A DNA stretch of 60,000 nucleotides, taken from assembly GCA_950295325.1 (NCBI GenBank), contig OX485805.1:44542758-44602757 (forward strand), given 5' to 3'. The notes under the pieces are model-generated. The model was not told the DNA's origin. It worked only from the letters and a program-made list of their open reading frames with translations, and made no database searches. This stretch comes from Polytrichum commune (Eukaryota; Streptophyta; Polytrichopsida; Polytrichales; Polytrichaceae). Positions 22,145 through 32,781 of the stretch are shown in pieces. Within the stretch, counting starts at the first letter, position 1; each line of letters starts with the position of its first letter. A program made the translations under genes and the position numbers.

Positions 22145-22840
22145 CTATCCCAAAAGTGGGATGAGCCTGGTCACCAAGCCTTTGGGAAGTTCAAGAGCAA
22201 GTTCCCTTCACAAGATGTGGTTAAGTTTCCGGGTTTTCATAAGTATTTTGAGGTGCACATGGAGGCGAAGGACTTTACCATTGGCGGATGTTGATCCAAG
22301 ATAAATGACCATTGCTTATGAGAGCATTAAGCTCCATGGTTGTCGAACCTTATCCGGCTTGTGCAAGAAATGGCTATCCCAAGAGTGGGATGAGCCGTGC
22401 CACCAAGCCATTGGGGAGCTTAAGAGCAAGTTGTCTTTGCCGCCCGTGCTCAAGCTTGCGGAGTTTGCCAAACCTTTTGAGGTGCATACGGGGGCGAGTG
22501 ACTTTACCATTGGCGGATGTTGATGTAAAAAAAAAATGGCCATTGCATATGGGAGCATGAAGCTCGATGGTTGGCCGACCTTGTCCGACTTGTCAAAGAA
22601 ATGGCTATCCCAAGAGTGGGACTAGCCTTGTCACCAAGTCTTTAGGGGGCTTAAGAGCAAGTTCTCTTTGCCGCCCGTGCTCAAGTTCGTGGAGTTTGAC
22701 AAACCTTTTGAGGTGCATACGGGGGCGAGTAACTTTGCCAATGGTGGATTGTTAATGTAAGATGGATGGGCATTGCATATGGGGGCTTGAGGCTCGATGG
22801 TTGTCAAAGAGGACAACCAACTCATGACAAAGAATTTCTT
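22145..22840 (+). repeat. 230-bp tandem triplication of the RT/RNase H junction
   Basis: CTATCCCAA..GTGGGA(T)..AGCC begins at 22145, 22374 and 22605, spacings 229 and 231 bp. Each unit ends with a FEVHT/M-GA-type RNase H start (KPFEVHTGASDFTIGG in the second unit). Units differ by many substitutions, so the triplication is old, older than the LTR pair. Confidence 0.8.
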
Positions 22841-23399
22841 TGCCGTAGTGCATTGCTTGAAGATGTGGCGACATTATTTGAGGTCGCACAAAGCAAAGGT
22901 CTACATGGGCAATGTGTCCTAAAAGTATTTTGACATACAAGCGCAAGTGAGCGCCAAGTCATTGCGGTGGCATGATATATAGTTTGGCGCTTATGAAGGT
23001 GGATTTGGTCCACAAACCGGACCGTGGAAATGTGGTGCCGGATGCGCTAAGTAGATGGGAAGAGTTCCAAGCAATGAGAACCATCCAAACCTTGTGGCTA
23101 ATGTGTGCCGGTGAGGGAAACTTGTGATGCAAGATACGGGAGGGGTAAATTAACTACCCCGAAGCACAAATGCTTTTAGGTAAGCTTCGCAAGAGCAAGG
23201 TGCTCTAAGAGGTTAAGTTGGTGGACGGATTGTTCAAGTGCAAGCAAAGTCGGGTGTATGTGCCACAAGGCAAGTTGAGGCTATCCATTTAGAAGGAAGA
23301 ATGTGATTGTCCTATTGCCGGCCATAGAGGAGAAAGAAAAAACCGCCATAGAATGGTGTCAAAGAGGTACCATTGGCGGTGCATAAAGGAGGATATAAC

Positions 23400-24330
23400 C
23401 CACTTTGTGAAGGCTTGAATTAAAGTGCCAAGTGAACCGAACCTCTTACCAAAAGCAAGGCGGCTTCTTGCAACCGTTGCCTATCCCGTTGGAGCCATGG
23501 CATAGTATGTGTATGGACTTGATTACAAGTTTGCCGGAGTCACATGGGTATGATGCCATCTTGTTGATGGTAGGGCGGTTTGCCAAGTTGGCACACATGG
23601 TGCCGATTGTGGGAACCGCCACCGCGTTGGAGACCGCATAGCCTTTTCTCAAAGGATGGTTGAGGCACCACGGGTTGCCAAAAGTGATTGTGTGGGATCA
23701 AGATCCAAAGTTCACAAGTGCATTTTCAATGCATTTCTCTAAGGAGGTCGGAATGAAACTAAGGTTTAGCACGGCCTTGCATTCCCAAATGGATGGGGAA
23801 GCGGAGCGTGTGAATGGAGTCTTGAAGCAATACTTGAGGAACTTGGTGGGGGCGGACCAAAGAGATTGGGTGGACTATGTGGGTCGAGCGGAGTGTAATT
23901 GCAATGTAGCCACGCACTTGGCTACCAAGGGGTGGTCTTTCGTGGTGGCTTATGGAGTGGATGCGCTCCAACCTATTAACCTAGCTCTCGAGGGGGCACA
24001 TTCAACACTAGAGTTCAACCAAGATGGTGAGGACTTGGCCAAGGATGGTAAACAAGTCTTGGAGATGACCAAGTTGTTGGTGGAGAAAGCCCGAAGGTGC
24101 TACGAGGTGCAAGTCAATGCCGGAAGACGCAAAGTGGAGAATGAGGTGGGCCAAAAGGTGTTGTTGAATGTGAACAACTTCATTTCCCCAAAAGGCCTCA
24201 TTCCAAAAGTTCATGTCCAAAATTGGAGCTTCGTTTTCCATTGTGGAACAAGTGTTCAAGGACATGTATAAGTTGGAATTACCGCCGGAGATCAAAGTGC
24301 ATCCGACATTTCATGTCTCATTACGAAAGT
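23400..24330 (+). pseudogene. Ty3/gypsy integrase remnant
   Basis: Two open stretches (23432-23641 and 23660-24271) read PLPIPLEPWHSMCMDLITSL, YDAILLMVGRFAKLAHMVP, then WDQDPKFTSAF and ALHSQMDGEAERVNGVL. These are the catalytic-core landmarks of gypsy integrase (D..D..E). A stop at 23640 and later frame breaks inactivate it. The following LELPPEIKVHPTFHVS segment is the typical chromovirus integrase C-terminus. Confidence 0.85.
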
Positions 24331-24454
24331 CATTTTAGGACGACACCTTGTGGCCCGAACACAAGCAAGTGGTTAGGCCACGTCCCGACCTTGTGGAGGT
24401 CATTTGGAACATGAGGTAGGAGGGCATCCTCAAGTGTAGGAAGCCCAAGTGAAA

Positions 24455-24625
24455 ATGAAAGAAAATGTACAAAGGAGTACTTGGTGAAATGGTGAGGATA
24501 CCATGAGAAACAAACCGCTTGGGTGGCGGCAAGAGACATGGTGAACACCAATGAATTGGTGAAGCACTTTGAAGAAACTAAGGCTAAGGATTCCAATAAA
24601 ATGAAGCATAGGCATTGATGAGGAC
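24455..24625 (+). pseudogene. Chromodomain remnant
   Basis: The plus strand reads KEYLVKW, a stop, then GYHEKQTAWVAARDMVNTNE and LVKHFEE, the aromatic-cage and helix pattern of chromodomains at the end of chromovirus integrases. In that group the domain steers insertion toward marked chromatin. It is broken by the in-frame stop. Confidence 0.7.
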
Positions 24626-25432
24626 ATCAATCTCCTTTAGTGGGGGAGAGACGCTAGTAGCACACTTAGCTTCGAGGTTAATTACTCCACAACATGAACT
24701 TGTTCTTTGGCTTGAGGGAATAAAGTCCAAACTTTAGTGGTGCAAAGAGAAAAGTATGAGATGAGGTCCTAGTCTTGTACTTGTGCTTGGTTAGTGGAAG
24801 AGGGGGAATAGACATGCCAAACTAGGTTGGGTAAGCCGAGTAATTGGGGGCCATGGCTTGGAGGGGCCTTGGATAAAACCAAGAAACTTCTTAGTTGTGG
24901 GCTTGTCCGGGCGGGGACAAGGTGATGGCGCGTGCTCATAAAAGTGCTACCCGCGAGCTAACGAGAGTTGGCGCATGGGAGTCATGAACCCATGTCTCGA
25001 AAGAGCAAAGTGGGAACCGAGTCGGGCGGGACTTGGCATCACCCCCGTGCGATCGAGGCGTGGCTTAACAATGGAAAGCCATCTCGGAGTTGCAACCGAG
25101 ACAACTTAGTGGAAGCGTTGAGGTCTCGCCTAGATGTGTCACGTTAGGCTAGTGGAGCCTAACGGGGGAGGCCCCAAAGGAGGGGCAACCCAAGTGAGTC
25201 CCAAAGTAGGTTGGTCTAGTATAGGTTAGGTCCTTGGATGAAAGATCCAAGGTCGCTAACGGACCACCTAGGAACGACACCTTTGGGACTATGCCAAATT
25301 TGAAGAAGTATTGTGGGGGTCGCGCCCTAAGGTAAACACAATGCGGCACCATAGAGGATGGCAACTTGAGAATTGGTGTGCCGACTACGAGTATAGTCGA
25401 TGAGGGCATCGACTCCGTTTGGTGGGGGTGAG

Positions 25433-26408
25433 TGTCGCGCACCTCTCCATGAGGAGTGCCCGAAACACCATGGGCACAAGGGGGACCCCGGAGTGACACC
25501 CGGGACTTGTGGCGCCGTTGGTGAGAGGGCCCAAGTGATCCTAGTGTGGATGAGGTCCCCGGGCGTTGGGAACGCCTCCCATCCACGAAGACTAGGAGGC
25601 ACAAGGGTAAGGCCATGAGCTATGCGTAGCTCATGGCGTAGTGATTCTAGAATGCTCAAGAACACCTCAATCGGAGGTGTGAGCTAGGAGTTATGGCCAT
25701 TTGAGTGGGGCGCTGTCCCGGGACAGCGCCCTGCTACAGCAGTGCCTGGGAGTGATTCCCGGGACTGCCAAGGTTCAAACAGGCATAACTTCCTCACCAC
25801 TTGCCCGAATGGGGCAAGTGAGGAGTCCATCGGCATCTACGTGAAGCGTAGATGAAGATGGAGTGGTTGGTTTCTGGAATCAGACATCATACAAGGAAGT
25901 TATGATGGTCTGAAGCCGCTGGGGGCTTCTAGGCCCAGCGGCTAAGGGAAAATGTCCACTTGGCCCCAACTCTTGGTAGAGAGACAAGAGGTTGGTTGAC
26001 GGTGGGGTAGGGGCCCCGCGTAGAGTCCTAGAGGCTTATATGGGTGAGGTGGTATGGCCTCACCCACCCGAGGCCGAACGGCACGGCCTCCATGGGCTTT
26101 GGCCCATTGTGAGGCCATAGTTGCCTAGTATGCTTCGGGTTGTTGTAGTGTTGCTCCGGCAACGCGATGATCAACATAAGATTGGACTTCCATGGATGGA
26201 AGTCCACATCTAAGGAGTGGTTACCGATTAAAGGGGTGAGTCCCGAAATCAAAGTAGGAGGGTTGGTTCCCCTCCTATGAACTAATGGTCCGGGGTTAGA
26301 GGAGCTAACCATTAGCATGGCGGTATGCGAAGGGTTAGCGACTCGTAACCTTTGCTAGAATTGAAAATTGGCAAGATGGTCAAGGGGGGGCTAGCAAGGG
26401 TTGCGACA
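25433..26408 (+). repeat. Right LTR of the chromovirus-like element
   Basis: 976 bp and almost identical to the left LTR; followed directly by the GTGAG target duplication and then the resumed module II exon. Confidence 0.9.
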
Positions 26409-27575
26409 GTGAGGGATGCTGTATATCTTCTTGAATGTGTTGCTCACCTTTATGGGTGCTGGCCCATTCCTAAGCGCATTGTACGTCAAGAAGATGAGGC
26501 TCACCGCTCCCATCTGCTTGTTGCCTCTAGCCTCGTTTACGGCAACAATCCCCTCCGTCTTCGCTGGCACGTATGTGCTGTGGAAGATGTTGTACTCGAA
26601 CTTGATCTTGTTCTCATACAAATCGATGACGACGGATTGCTTCTCTTGCTCTACAATCCACAGCCATACGTGCGGCTCCCTCATGGTCGGAGATTTGTGC
26701 TCCATGAATTTCGCCATGAAAGGGTTGTAAAAAGGCTCCCCCTTCGCGCCCTGTCGCGAGGCACCGGGGATCCCTCTGAAGTCGATGACCGCGAAGGGAC
26801 AACCCCTTCGATCCTCCCTGACCTCGGACCTGCTGAAGGTGCCGTCCCACTTGGAAAACGTGGTCCTCTCCAGCCCCGTGGTCACCACACAAAATCTTGC
26901 CACGCCCTCGAAGGTGGCGTTCCTCTTCCTCTCCAAGAAGGAGATGTACCGTTGAAGCTCTTCAGGTTCCGTTTCTGTTTTTTTTGTTCTTTTGTTTCCC
27001 TTGAGCTTCAGGACGGCGACGTGCTCCTTCACCAGGCTGCGCATTGAGGCACCGTTGATATTGTACAGCACCTTGAACTCCTTCCATTTCGCCCAGTTGA
27101 TATCCTCGTCGGCCTGAAAAAGGTGCATCTCAGGCAATAGGCCGCTAATCTCCCGCATCGCAGCGGTCTTCAGCTTCCTGTGGTCGCACCACTCTTTGAT
27201 CGAGTACGTGCCGGGTTTGTGCTTTGGTCTCTTCAAAAATATCTTGGGATAAGGGATGGTCCTTCCGACGGTGTTCCTAAGAACGTGAACCGCACAACGC
27301 TGCAACTCTGATTCAGTCAGTCCTTGCAGGGCCCTAAAAAATTCTCGCAGTAGAGGCGGGGCCTCTCCGCTCTTCTCTTGAGCGTACTTCTCTTTTGTGT
27401 CTGGGTTCACCAGATCGCCCGAGCTGTAAGCGTCGAAGAACTGGGTCCACAACTCCCAGGTGTTTCTGTTGCAGCAAATCAGACGGAGCTCACCTTTGAG
27501 CTCCAAAACTGATTTGGTGCTCGTGGACTTCATGTCGATGGAGGAGAATTTGTCCACCATCGCATCACAGAACGC

Positions 27576-27698
27576 TTGCAACATACATACAAGGACGTCA
27601 GTGTTCAATACTAAATACGAACGCACGTTCGTAAGTTGGAAAATTTAGAAATTGTTTAATGCAACATATGCTTTACGAACGCTCGTTCGTGAACTCAC
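27576..27698 (-). other. Intron with two palindromes, acceptor altered (copy A)
   Basis: Donor GTGAGT at 27698 is followed within two bases by a palindrome (27675-27690); a second lies at 27617-27632, near the acceptor side. Copy B has the same layout (41888-42003). The acceptor in copy A is CAA where copy B has CAG. A shift of one base to AAG is possible but would break the frame. Confidence 0.75.
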
Positions 27699-28993
27699 CT
27701 TCCACTGTGGAGATTGCGTCTTGGCGTTCTCCCTCTCTTTTGGCGGGCATCCGTGTGCGACCCACACATCTCTGGCCGCCACTATATTCGCCGCCCAGGA
27801 GGCCTCGAATGCCTTGATCTTGTTTCCGGAATTCAAAAATGTAGATATTTTGCGGAGCTTGTCCCAGTCGTCAGACCAAACCAAAAACGCCTTCCAGTAG
27901 CGCAGGTCCGCCTTGAGCTCGTGCTGGAAGTTATCATCCTTTAGGATGATCTGTGACGCCTCCAGACTGTGTTGTCCATCGATTATCCAAAACTCTCCAT
28001 TCTGGATTCTTGGCCAATCCTTCTCTGTGGGGCGTGACAAAAAACCCTTGGGCATCACGCAGACGGTCTGCCTATCCCACTTGACGTTGTTCATGAGGTT
28101 ATTAATCTGCCACTTCACCCCCCCGCTTTCACGAGACCTCACCACCCACTTGTTAGGGGATTTCTCGCACTTGAAACAATCCACGTTGAAAGTGAAGTGG
28201 CGTCCCATAGGCCAGCAATCCTTGGAGTAGTTGTTGAAGTCTCGAAGGATTTTTGTCGCTTTGGCAGCGTCTGGGTTTTCTCCCTTCTTCAAAGGGGTTG
28301 GCATCACTGGCGGAGAGCTAACCTCAGCGCCTTCCGTCAATCCGGACTTCTCCATCTCGTCCCTCGACCTCTTGGATGGAGTGGATTGTCTGCTGGGCCC
28401 TTCTGTCAACCTGCTCCCCGAATGCACAGGCCGCGGAGCACTTCTCGATCCTCCTGCCCCCGAAGCAGCTGGTTTTTTCGGATTTTATTTTATTTTATTT
28501 GCCTCCGCGGCAACACTGTTGTACTTCGAAACATTCAAGGTCAAGGCAGTCAACTTCCTCGCCGTCCAGTGTTGACTCAGGGCATATTTGGTAAAGAGAG
28601 CATCCAAGTTGAAATGTTTCGCATCGGATGCGACATTATTGCATGCATAAGCATAAGAGAATGGGTGCAATAGGTAGTTTAAGAGGAGGTTCACATGGTC
28701 TTTTTTATTTTTCATATCCAGAATAACAAAGTCTCCTTGTGCCTCTACGGACTCTATCTCCCAATTCTTTGTCTGCACCCATTGGTCTGGTTGGTCAGCC
28801 TTGTCTGCAGCTCATAAGTGAATCGCAATGCAAACAACCCTTCGTCGGTCTTCGTGGGGATGGCCGTCCACTCAGCCATGACTTCTTCTTTTGAGACATA
28901 GTTGTCGTTCCCATTGGTATCCGAGACTCCCTCTGGAAGGCGCTCCACTGGCACTGCGAACAAGTCGATGGCGTTTCTGCTAGCTTTAGCCAT
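27699..28993 (-). pseudogene. Module II gene, N-terminal exon with ParB/DGQHR-like motif (copy A)
   Basis: Starts at an ATG directly after a GATGCAG acceptor, as in copy B, and ends PQWK at the donor. The first 80 codons (MAKASRNAIDLFAVPVERLP onward) are then frame-shifted near 28770 and again near 28480 relative to copy B, so this copy is dead here. The open remainder has a Lys/Arg/Ser-rich linker with TPSKRSRDEME (a likely nuclear-localisation type segment), then DCWPMGRHFTFNVDCFKC, a W-x-x-N-x-L-M segment and NGEFWIIDGQHSLEASQ. I-x-D-G-Q-H-x-x-E-A is the signature of the ParB/DGQHR fold, with Ser for the usual Arg. That fold is found in DNA-partition and DNA-modification proteins; the assignment rests on the motif alone. 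Confidence 0.6.
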
Positions 28994-29027
28994 CTGCATC
29001 ACACAAGAGCAAATCAGAATCGCTTTT

Positions 29028-29460
29028 ACGAACGTTCGTTCGTAAACAACACCGTGCCATGCATACTATTTTCATAGTGTGGTTTTTGGAAATACGACGT
29101 TTTGAATGCTTTATGCATTTCAGGGTGGTTTCCAATGCATTCACATTGGTTCACATCTTTCACGAACGCGCGTTCGTAATATGAGATACCTGTTTATTAG
29201 TATTTTGTACATAACTATACGAACGCGCGTTCGTAAAGTCATGCGATATTGTGTAACCTACTGAGTTAAATTTTAGTGTTGTGATTGGATTTAAGTACTT
29301 ATATGAATTACAGCATGGATATATCCCTCCATTTTGGATTTAGGGTTTCGAACGCACATTCGTAAACGTAGTCTTTGGGTTCCAAAGAATCTTTACGAAC
29401 GCGCGTTCGTAAATGGTTGTATATTGTGCGCGGTAGAGGTATTTACGAACGCTCGTTCGT
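29028..29460. repeat. Cluster of six palindromes upstream of the module II gene (copy A)
   Basis: Sites start at 29028, 29162, 29219, 29348 (two mismatches), 29395 and 29445. They lie just upstream of the first recognised coding exon, in the same place as the 39058-39583 cluster of copy B. The spacing differs between copies, so individual sites turn over while the cluster persists. Confidence 0.9.
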
Positions 29461-31480
29461 AAATGAGCCTGTTGTTTGTTTTTATATATATAATTAATAA
29501 TAACAATATAGTGTCCGTACATATACGGATTCGTATACATACATATGGCAAGGTCTTGCTTGCTGTGTCTCAGCAAAGCTTGCACTTGTGCTTGCAAGTG
29601 TTCGTCAGAAAGGTGAGATTGAAGAAAAACAATACAATCAAAACATATAGACTTGGAATGTGACAGAGAATTCAGAATGAGGATCCGAACTTGACTTCCA
29701 AAACACATGCCATTCAATAATGAACAAATATAGACTGTGAAGGATTTGAGAATGGAAGGAATATTGTGCTTACTCTGAAATTTTACACACCCAAAAGCTG
29801 CTTGCTCCCTTGTTGAAAACCCCAGGAAACCCCACAAAAGCAAGGTGATTTGAAAGTCAAATGCACCTCTGCACCACTGAAATTGCCTTCACACTAGTTG
29901 TTGCATGCTATGTACAAACCCTAACTAAGACTCTGATGTATATGCAACTTCAAATGCAGTATCTCTCAAGCTGCTACTCTAAAACTTGCAATTATCAAGC
30001 TTATAGCTTGAGTATCCTAATCTTAAGCTTCCAACTCTCAAACTTTCAACTCTACAAACTTTCAACTCTCCAATTTTCAACTCTTCTAGCTCGAGTTCTC
30101 TATTCTTAAGCTGCAACTCTCAAGGGACTGTCAATAACTCTCAACACTTGCGCCTACAAAAGAAGTGCACCACACAAAACTAAAAATTGCAAGAGCTTCG
30201 CCTCTAAACTCTAAACCAACGCGGCGCTCCTCCTCTCTCTGCTCCAAATGAGAATGAGGAAGGAGAGGAGGGGGCGCGGGGAGGTAGCCCGCGCCTCTAG
30301 GGTTTTCCCTCGGGCTGCCACATGGCCGCTTCCCATTGGGGAGGGAAGGGATGGGTCGGGCTAGAAAGATGAGGGGATGGGATGGGGAGATAGCATGGGG
30401 TGTGGGATGGGTGGATGGGGGGGATGGGTTGGAATTCATTGGGGTTTAGTAATTCAATGTAATCAAAGCACATAAATATATTCAATGTGACTTAATAAAG
30501 TGATTTGCATGGGGGGCACTAACCGATTTGACATAAATATATGTCATCACAATAAGAAATGCAACTATATATTACACCATTTGCACTTAGTTTGAGACTT
30601 TCCCAACTCTCTAATTAACGAAAATAATCTAAGTTGGATGTATAAGCAATAAAGCCACGTTAATTTCAAGCTTTTTAATATGTATATGCCTCCATCACAT
30701 AAACATAAGGAGTCCAATACAAAACATGCATTTTAAATGCTACATCCCCTTCATCTACTTTGGATACATTGTAAGCATCTTCTAGATAGGGAGTATGAAT
30801 TCAATTTCCACATTGCACATCATGTACTAGGGATTTGATGAAAACCCTATCCCCAACGATGTGTATTAATATGGTTGTTTAGAAATTCCCTGTTTTGGGA
30901 CGGGTTGTTTTTTCTTTAACCTTTCCATGGACGGGTTGGTTGAGAAATTACCTGTTTTGGGACGGGTTGTTTTTTCTTTAACCTTTCCATGGATGGGTTG
31001 GTTTAGAAATAATTACCGGTTTTGGGACAGGTTGCAATTTTTTTGCCTTTCAATTCAAGGTTTTTGGACGTGGACGGGCAAAACCTTTGTGAAAAATCAG
31101 CCTTCGGTGGGGGGGTTTAAAAAAGAACAACTATACAAAATGTACAAGTAACACTTGTACAACTAAAACCCTAAACCATGAACATTTATGGAATTAACAC
31201 TAATTGTTTTTAAAAAGAGGACCCTAAGGTTTAATACAAAAAAAACATAAACGATAGTATATATAATTCAACTTAACTATTAATTGAATGAAACATTCTA
31301 CAATATGTAACACTTATAACGACTTGAATGTATAAGTAATGAGTTCACATTAAATTCATGATTTGTAAACCCTATATGTCATGGATGCGTCTATCACATT
31401 AACTTCAATAACTTAGTAAACATGCTTGAATTTTGTTTATCGTCATTCATCTGAGGACATTTTAGATTGAACTTGTGCAT
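29461..31480 (-). other. Module II leader zone (copy A), no coding sequence recognised
   Basis: On the minus strand from 30440: a G/C-skewed CCCATCCC-type low-complexity tract (30430-30300), a block matching copy B at 38095-38240 (GGCTGCC.CTTGG, CTCCTCATT..CATTTGGAGCAGAG, AATTTTTAG), then short repeats of the type AACTTTCAACTCT (30110-29980). This is probably promoter and untranslated leader of the giant gene. 30880-31020 has a twice-repeated CCTGTTTTGGGACGGGTTG..ACCTTTCCATGG unit of about 65 bp. 31021-31480 is AT-rich and empty. Confidence 0.5.
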
Positions 31481-31880
31481 TGCAGCCATGTGGTCGAATA
31501 CACTAAACCCTAAACCCTAAACACTATCACCAACCCTAAACTCTACATCCCTGCATCTTTGTATCTTACATGGTAGTCTTGTATGTGGCCATGTTGTGAT
31601 CTATGGGCATGTCAAAATGATCTACCGATGTTCGATGGATTGGAAATTGCTTTATTCGATTCATATCAATCGTAATAATTGAGAATCATGCCGATTGTCA
31701 TTTGGAGATTCTAAATTAATTGAATTGAGACAAAAATTTGGTTCATGTGATTAATAAAACTTGAAACTTAAGAGTTTTGATGAAATAATAACTTAATAGC
31801 TATTATACAATTTGATCACACAATCCATACTTAATATTATTATAACTTGCATGTCTTAGGCTCTTGCTCTTAATTCATGC
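31480..31880. other. Junction zone with telomere-type run
   Basis: Matches the reverse complement of 13990-14420, including the ACTAAACCCTAAACCCTAAAC run (about 31500-31520) and ATGTGGCCATGTTGTGATC. It lies at the change from minus-oriented to plus-oriented modules. Confidence 0.6.
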
Positions 31881-32265
31881 GTCAATGATTTTCTGTTCAT
31901 GGGTCCATGAGTCCCACTCCCACCTTATTGAGTGATATAAATTTAGTTTCTAAATTTAGTTTCTTTTATATATCAAGGTTAAGAAGAGTTATGGATGGTA
32001 TTTCCATTGAATTGATTCAAGTTCCATTAATTCTCGGTATGTTCCCTTCCTTTGGGGTCTATTTCTCATTTCATGTGCAAATATTTTCATGTAACTATGT
32101 TTCATAATTTTGTTCACTTCAATGCCTTTATGTCTAATATAAGGTGTATCCGATTTGGAAACTATACGTATGGAAGTTTTAGTTTGTAATTACAAGTCCA
32201 TATTTGAAATTTAAAGTGCGTTCTTAAATAGTCTCCAATTACCAAATATACCATTATTGTATTAG
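31880..32265 (+). mobile_element. Extra module II 3'-end fragment
   Basis: Aligns in the same orientation with 59560-59872 and inversely with 14703-15010: shared blocks include GATGGTATTTCCATT, CATTTCATG/ACG..CAA.TATTTTCATGTA, TTTGTTCACTTC.ATGCCTTTATGT and the end AGTCTCCAATTACCAAATATA. It is more diverged than the other two. It ends 18 bp before module I copy B begins, giving the order II-end, I, II on the plus strand. Confidence 0.65.
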
Positions 32266-32781
32266 ATATGAATTGTTAATTAACTTGGACTTCACACCTT
32301 GGTTGCAAATCATTTAATCTTCTATGTCAAAATTCATAATATTTAAATATCATGAAACATATATATGTATATATATATATATAGATTTGGTAGTTCAGAC
32401 CTTGGTTACATCTAAGGTGTGCGACCGATTTACATTTTTTTCCAATATAATGTGCTTGCATGCAATACATGTTGCATACAAAATGCTATTTATATAATTG
32501 GTCATGGCGGGAATGGCATGGCGGGAATGGCATATTGGTAGGTCTAGGTAGGGGGCGGGAATCCGCTTTTTAAAGAGCATCCAAGAGATTTTGAACCACC
32601 GGGGGGAGGTACTTAAAGCTTTTCCCCCCACGGGAGAGCTCTTTTCTGCGGCTGACGGGAGGTGTGCGCTCTAGAGAGTCGTCGGAGCGCGCTCAAGCCA
32701 CCCTCCTGTTCGCCAACCGTACTCCTCACAGGTACACGACATAGCATATCCCGCATATACCGCCGCAAATACCGGATACTT

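Larger units (their letters stand above)
19338..26408 (+). mobile_element. Chromovirus-like Ty3/gypsy retrotransposon, internally deleted
   Basis: LTRs at 19338-20313 and 25433-26408 are both 976 bp, begin TGTCGCGCACC and end GGGTTGCGACA; I found one difference (near 19955 versus 26053). A perfect GTGAG target duplication flanks it (19333-19337 and 26409-26413). A primer site of initiator-Met type (TTGGTATCAGAGCAGG) starts at 20315, and a G-rich GGTGGGGGTGAG precedes the right LTR. The inside is degenerate: tandem repeats where gag should be, a reverse-transcriptase region lacking its catalytic core, RNase H fragments in triplicate, an integrase remnant and a broken chromodomain. Near-identical LTRs around dead coding sequence point to recent mobilisation by proteins supplied from elsewhere. 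Confidence 0.9.
19174..27575 (-). pseudogene. Module II gene, methyltransferase-like exon, split by a retrotransposon (copy A)
   Basis: Coding parts are 27575-26409 and, after the retrotransposon, 19337-19174; removing the insert restores the uninterrupted frame seen at 42004-43329. The protein begins AFCDAMVDKFSSIDMKS, has a basic KLKGNKRTKKTE segment, an RNATFEGVARFCVVT segment, MREPHVWLWIVEQEK, and after the insertion point a PPPKDLF.ETLYTVFPALEL segment, then ETVYNVFGGSKFMYVAM. The last part resembles the order K-P-x-x-L-L then V-x-D-x-F-x-G-S-G of beta-class N4/N6 DNA methyltransferases, but the catalytic DPPY/DPPW is not visible, so activity is doubtful. The acceptor of the upstream intron reads CAA instead of CAG at 27576-27578, a second lesion. 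Confidence 0.65.
14700..31480 (-). mobile_element. Module II, copy A (multi-exon giant gene with dispersed palindromes)
   Basis: On the minus strand: a leader zone with low-complexity DNA (31480-29470), a palindrome cluster (29460-29028), a giant gene in at least six exons (28993-15093) and a 3' tail ending near 14703. The same features in the same order, on the plus strand, occupy 37700-46565 and 59215-59872. A retrotransposon (19338-26408) interrupts this copy. Outer limits are approximate. The 3' end sequence resembles the 3' end of module I, and an extra diverged copy of the 3' tail lies at 31880-32265. Confidence 0.7.

Noticed and set aside
26352-27047. 231-residue plus-strand open frame
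   Set aside because: It is antisense to the methyltransferase-like exon and begins inside the LTR; no motif or conservation as a protein.
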